Origin: Camarhynchus parvulus
Lineage: Eukaryota; Chordata; Aves; Passeriformes; Thraupidae
Direction of reading: 5' to 3'
DNA: 64,000 bases
Assembly: GCF_901933205.1 (NCBI RefSeq)
Contig: NC_044577.1
Span: 9,559,321-9,623,320 of the forward strand
Shown here piece after piece: positions 61,085-64,000 of this stretch (position 1 is the stretch's first letter; every line of letters begins with the position of its first letter). The notes under the pieces are model-generated. The model saw only the letters and a list, made by a program, of their open reading frames with translations. It made no database searches and had not been told where the DNA came from. The translations under genes were made by a program, and so were the position numbers.

Positions 61085-64000
61085 CAAGCCAGGCCATCTG
61101 AGGGCTTAAATCTTGAGGGCTTACGGTTGGGATTTAGCGCTAACAGCTGAGGAAAAATCACTCGTGCTGTAACCTGCACGTAACCTTAAATAAGGGTAAG
61201 GGCGGAAGGGTCAGGAGGCTTTGTCGCTGTGCTGTACGGACACAGAAAGGATGAGTAAAAAACACTGATTTCCTGTTCTCAACCATCTCTGCTGCTTATG
61301 CCGCGTCCTTTGGAAATACACACTTAACGTTGAAACTGCGGAATAAAATTGCTCTTTAAAATCTCTAGCTATCTTTGTCGTTTTTGGGCCTCTTTGTAGA
61401 AGTGTTCATGCCTGTTAGTTGATAAAACTCTGAACAAGAGTTGCTTGAGTAGAAATACTCCTGGTTTCTAGCACTCCTAACACTGTATGTGTGTAAGTAG
61501 CAATCATAATGTGTTTTTTTTTATTAAGGTAGGATCTTGTACCATAACACCAAGGGAGCCTGTGATAACCTCGAGTCTGATACAGAACTGAGAAATGCAC
61601 ACTGGAAGACCTGGTTAGTTTTCAGCCGAGCGGAAGCAGTTGTCATCTAGTTAACAAAAGTAATTCCTGGCATGTTCCAGTGGGTATGTTCTTGTATCCC
61701 TTTGGATAGTAGTAACTGACACAGGGACATAAAAATAGAAAACTTTCTATATTAAAAAGGTATCATATGAGGGTTTTTTAATTGGACTTTAACAGAGGAT
61801 GCAGTCTGATTTCCCTCTGCTGAATAATGTGCTTTGCTTCAGATGTGCAGGGTAATGGGAATTCAGACTGAGGCATGCTGTGTAACTCCAAAGTGAGGGA
61901 CTAATGGTTACTCTCTAGGCTAATAGTCTGGCATGGTAATGTAAGACAAGAACTGGAAAAACCACCGAGGTCCCCAAGAACATTGACCAGTGTCACTACA
62001 CTTTACCAGCTAAATTCTTGTGCTAAATTAATAGTTAAAGTAAAATTAGTGGTGGTGTCCTGCAGCATTTTTATTTTAGACTGCTTTTAGCTCATACTTT
62101 GGAGTTAAAAAGTATGCAGCCATGCAGTCTATATCTAAAGGAGAATAGGGTCTAGTAGATAGATGGACAGACTGTGAATTAATTGTGTGTGTTTGATGAG
62201 ATTAATGGTGGCAGTTCCATATTGGCATTATGTCAGTTTCCATGGGTGAGTGCAGAGGGGTTATACAGTGTTACCAATCTGGAATAGGTGATATGACTGG
62301 AGATGCTGGCTACATAAAAAAATTTCAAAAAAATTGAGCTTTGTTTCAATTAATATCTGTGTAGGTCTTTGTGCTTTCCAGGTTGGCTTACATAAAACGC
62401 GGGTATTAAGTTTGCAGCATATATCCAGTCAGTCATATAATGTGCAATTACAGCTGAGCTGTGGTTTAAAGTTATTCAAATATGCTCACAGGCTTTGTCT
62501 TAATAGATGTTTCTACCATTGCAAGAAAATAATTTCATTAAACTGGATCATCAGGGTAATTCAGACATGTTCAAGAAAGTTTACTTGACGTGAAAAAGCA
62601 CGTGCTGACCATCATTACTTTGACAGTGAGATAAATATATATATGTATGGCAAATTTAATATATCCAACATGGCATAGGTTTCCTTCCTGGTCTTCACTA
62701 AGTCAGTCAAGCAGCTTTAATTTACTCTTTTTATTCTTAATACATTTTCTGCAAAGCAAGAGAGGTTTAAGTAGTGCCCAGATCGCATGGACTTCAAGCT
62801 TGTATATAGTCTTAAAGGAAGTTGTGTTTGGACTTGTTTGCCTTTGCTGTCCAGTTTCAATGTCGTTTGATCATGACTGTGCCTATTGTAAAGACTTATT
62901 CCTGTCTCTGTCACAGTTTTTACAGAAGTGGAAGTTTGTTTTGAATGTGTGATAGGCACTTGATAAATCAGTGATGAAGTAAATCAATTTGAGAACATTT
63001 ATGTGTTTTCATCAGATGAAATTGCTGATTATAATTACAAAAGCTACTTAAAAGCCAAACTTCATTAAAGTTTTTCTGTAAGTTACAATTTGGTCATTTA
63101 CTATAGTGAAATTTGGTGGAAGGATGGTGGCATCTGTACAAACTGATGGACAGACATAACTGCATGTGTCAGCAATGAAAATTACACCAGAATGAGAAAA
63201 CCTCATTCCATTTTCTTCTCAGTTTGATGATCAACGATGTCAGAACCCTTGGTATTTCACAGCATATGATTTTTTAGGATGTTTTCAGAATTGTCAGATT
63301 ATCTTAACTTTTTGTAACACATTTAAAAATGCCAGTAGACGTTTCAGAGAAGGAAAGTTTAATGGCAGTTCTGTTCCTCAGGCAGGTATTCTTTCACAGG
63401 ATTGAGCTTTAGGTGCAGGGTGAGTTCCTTAGGAGAATTTATGCCTTTCGGGAAGCAATTTCTATTGTAATGTGAAGAAAATCTGTATAACTTCCTGGTT
63501 TACTGTGGGAGTCCAACTTAATTTAGAGAGCAATTATTTAAAACAATTTTATCATCTGAAAAGTATTATCTTTGGGAGTGGGCTACTGAAGTTATCTTAA
63601 ATGAAACTAGTAATTTTATCTTACTGATAAAGGCCTGAAGTAACACTTAATGCAGAAAGAATTAAGACTACTCTTACATCATTCTTTAATTACAGCTGAG
63701 ATATTACTTGAAATACACCTAATAAGGTCTGGTAAGGAAATGTGTACCACTTAAGCAAAGCTAATAAAACCTTTTTTTTCTAAATTTCAAAAACTGATTG
63801 AAATGCTGGAAACCATGTCCTGCCACGGTGTAACCTCCTAAAGGAGAGAAAGGTATGTGCTGCGTCAGTCCCCCTATTCACAGTCTTTTAGTACTGAGTC
63901 AGTGCCATTGCTCCAGGCTCTTTGGATGTAATAAAAATCTGAGGAGTAAAGAAGCTAAATAATAATTGTTTGAAGTCCCTTTCATTACCTCTTGTGATAG
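61085..64000 (+). other. Probable first intron, continues past the window
   Basis: From about 61,100 the composition returns to AT-rich with rare CpG, and no long open frame or convincing exon follows. I looked for an acceptor-exon-donor trio. The segment around 63,790-63,851 (GGAAACCATGTCCTGCCACG ... GAGAGAAAG|GTATGTG) has a donor-like end but no AG acceptor close upstream. Likewise 61,531-61,611 has weak acceptor and donor features only. (AT)n sequence lies at 62,632-62,647. The assignment as intron depends on the candidate exon at 60,340-60,681 being real. Confidence 0.5.

Noticed and set aside
63770..63851. Possible exon ending GAGAGAAAG|GTATGTG
   Set aside because: The upstream pyrimidine tract is not followed by a usable AG before the putative exon, and the reading frames stop quickly.

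Overview
The window looks like avian genomic DNA, most likely from a songbird or other neoavian. Three short sequences match the 3' end of CR1, the dominant avian LINE, including the terminal ATTCTGTGATTTTA-type signature. A fourth piece is a decayed internal fragment of CR1 ORF2. Most of the rest is AT-rich, CpG-poor, repeat-poor sequence, as expected for the intergenic part of a bird macrochromosome. There are no operons, ribosome-binding sites or CRISPR arrays. Apart from open frames inside the GC-rich island, no open frame exceeds about 145 codons, and none of those reads as a protein family I recognise.

Layout. Positions 1-59,640 are a gene desert. It holds CR1 remnants at 23,210-23,281 (+), 28,431-28,493 (-), 49,320-49,920 (-, ORF2 fragment) and 50,155-50,220 (+). 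It also holds a probable solo LTR at 25,426-25,677, several A or T homopolymers, G/T-rich tracts that could form G-quadruplexes, and stretches at about 2,980-3,140, 5,030-5,300 and 16,440-17,420 that resemble conserved non-coding elements in composition. Two unusual foldbacks stand out: a 40-bp stem with an 8-base loop at 29,829-29,916, and a perfect 16-bp palindrome with a 3-base spacer at 40,483-40,517.

Positions 59,650-61,080 are a strong CpG island with promoter features on the + strand: TATAAAA at 60,310, a TGTTTAC forkhead-type site, GC boxes, two CACGTG E-boxes, and a likely first exon ending at 60,681 (ATG CGG CAG, then a GTAAAT donor). The remaining 3 kb reads as first intron, so a gene probably begins here and continues past the right edge. 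Its identity cannot be fixed from three codons. SMCO4, whose protein I recall as starting MRQ, is one testable hypothesis.

The desert to the left would be the upstream regulatory territory of this promoter, or of a gene beyond the left edge. No previously undescribed multi-gene system is visible. The foldback at 29.8 kb is the most striking unexplained structure.
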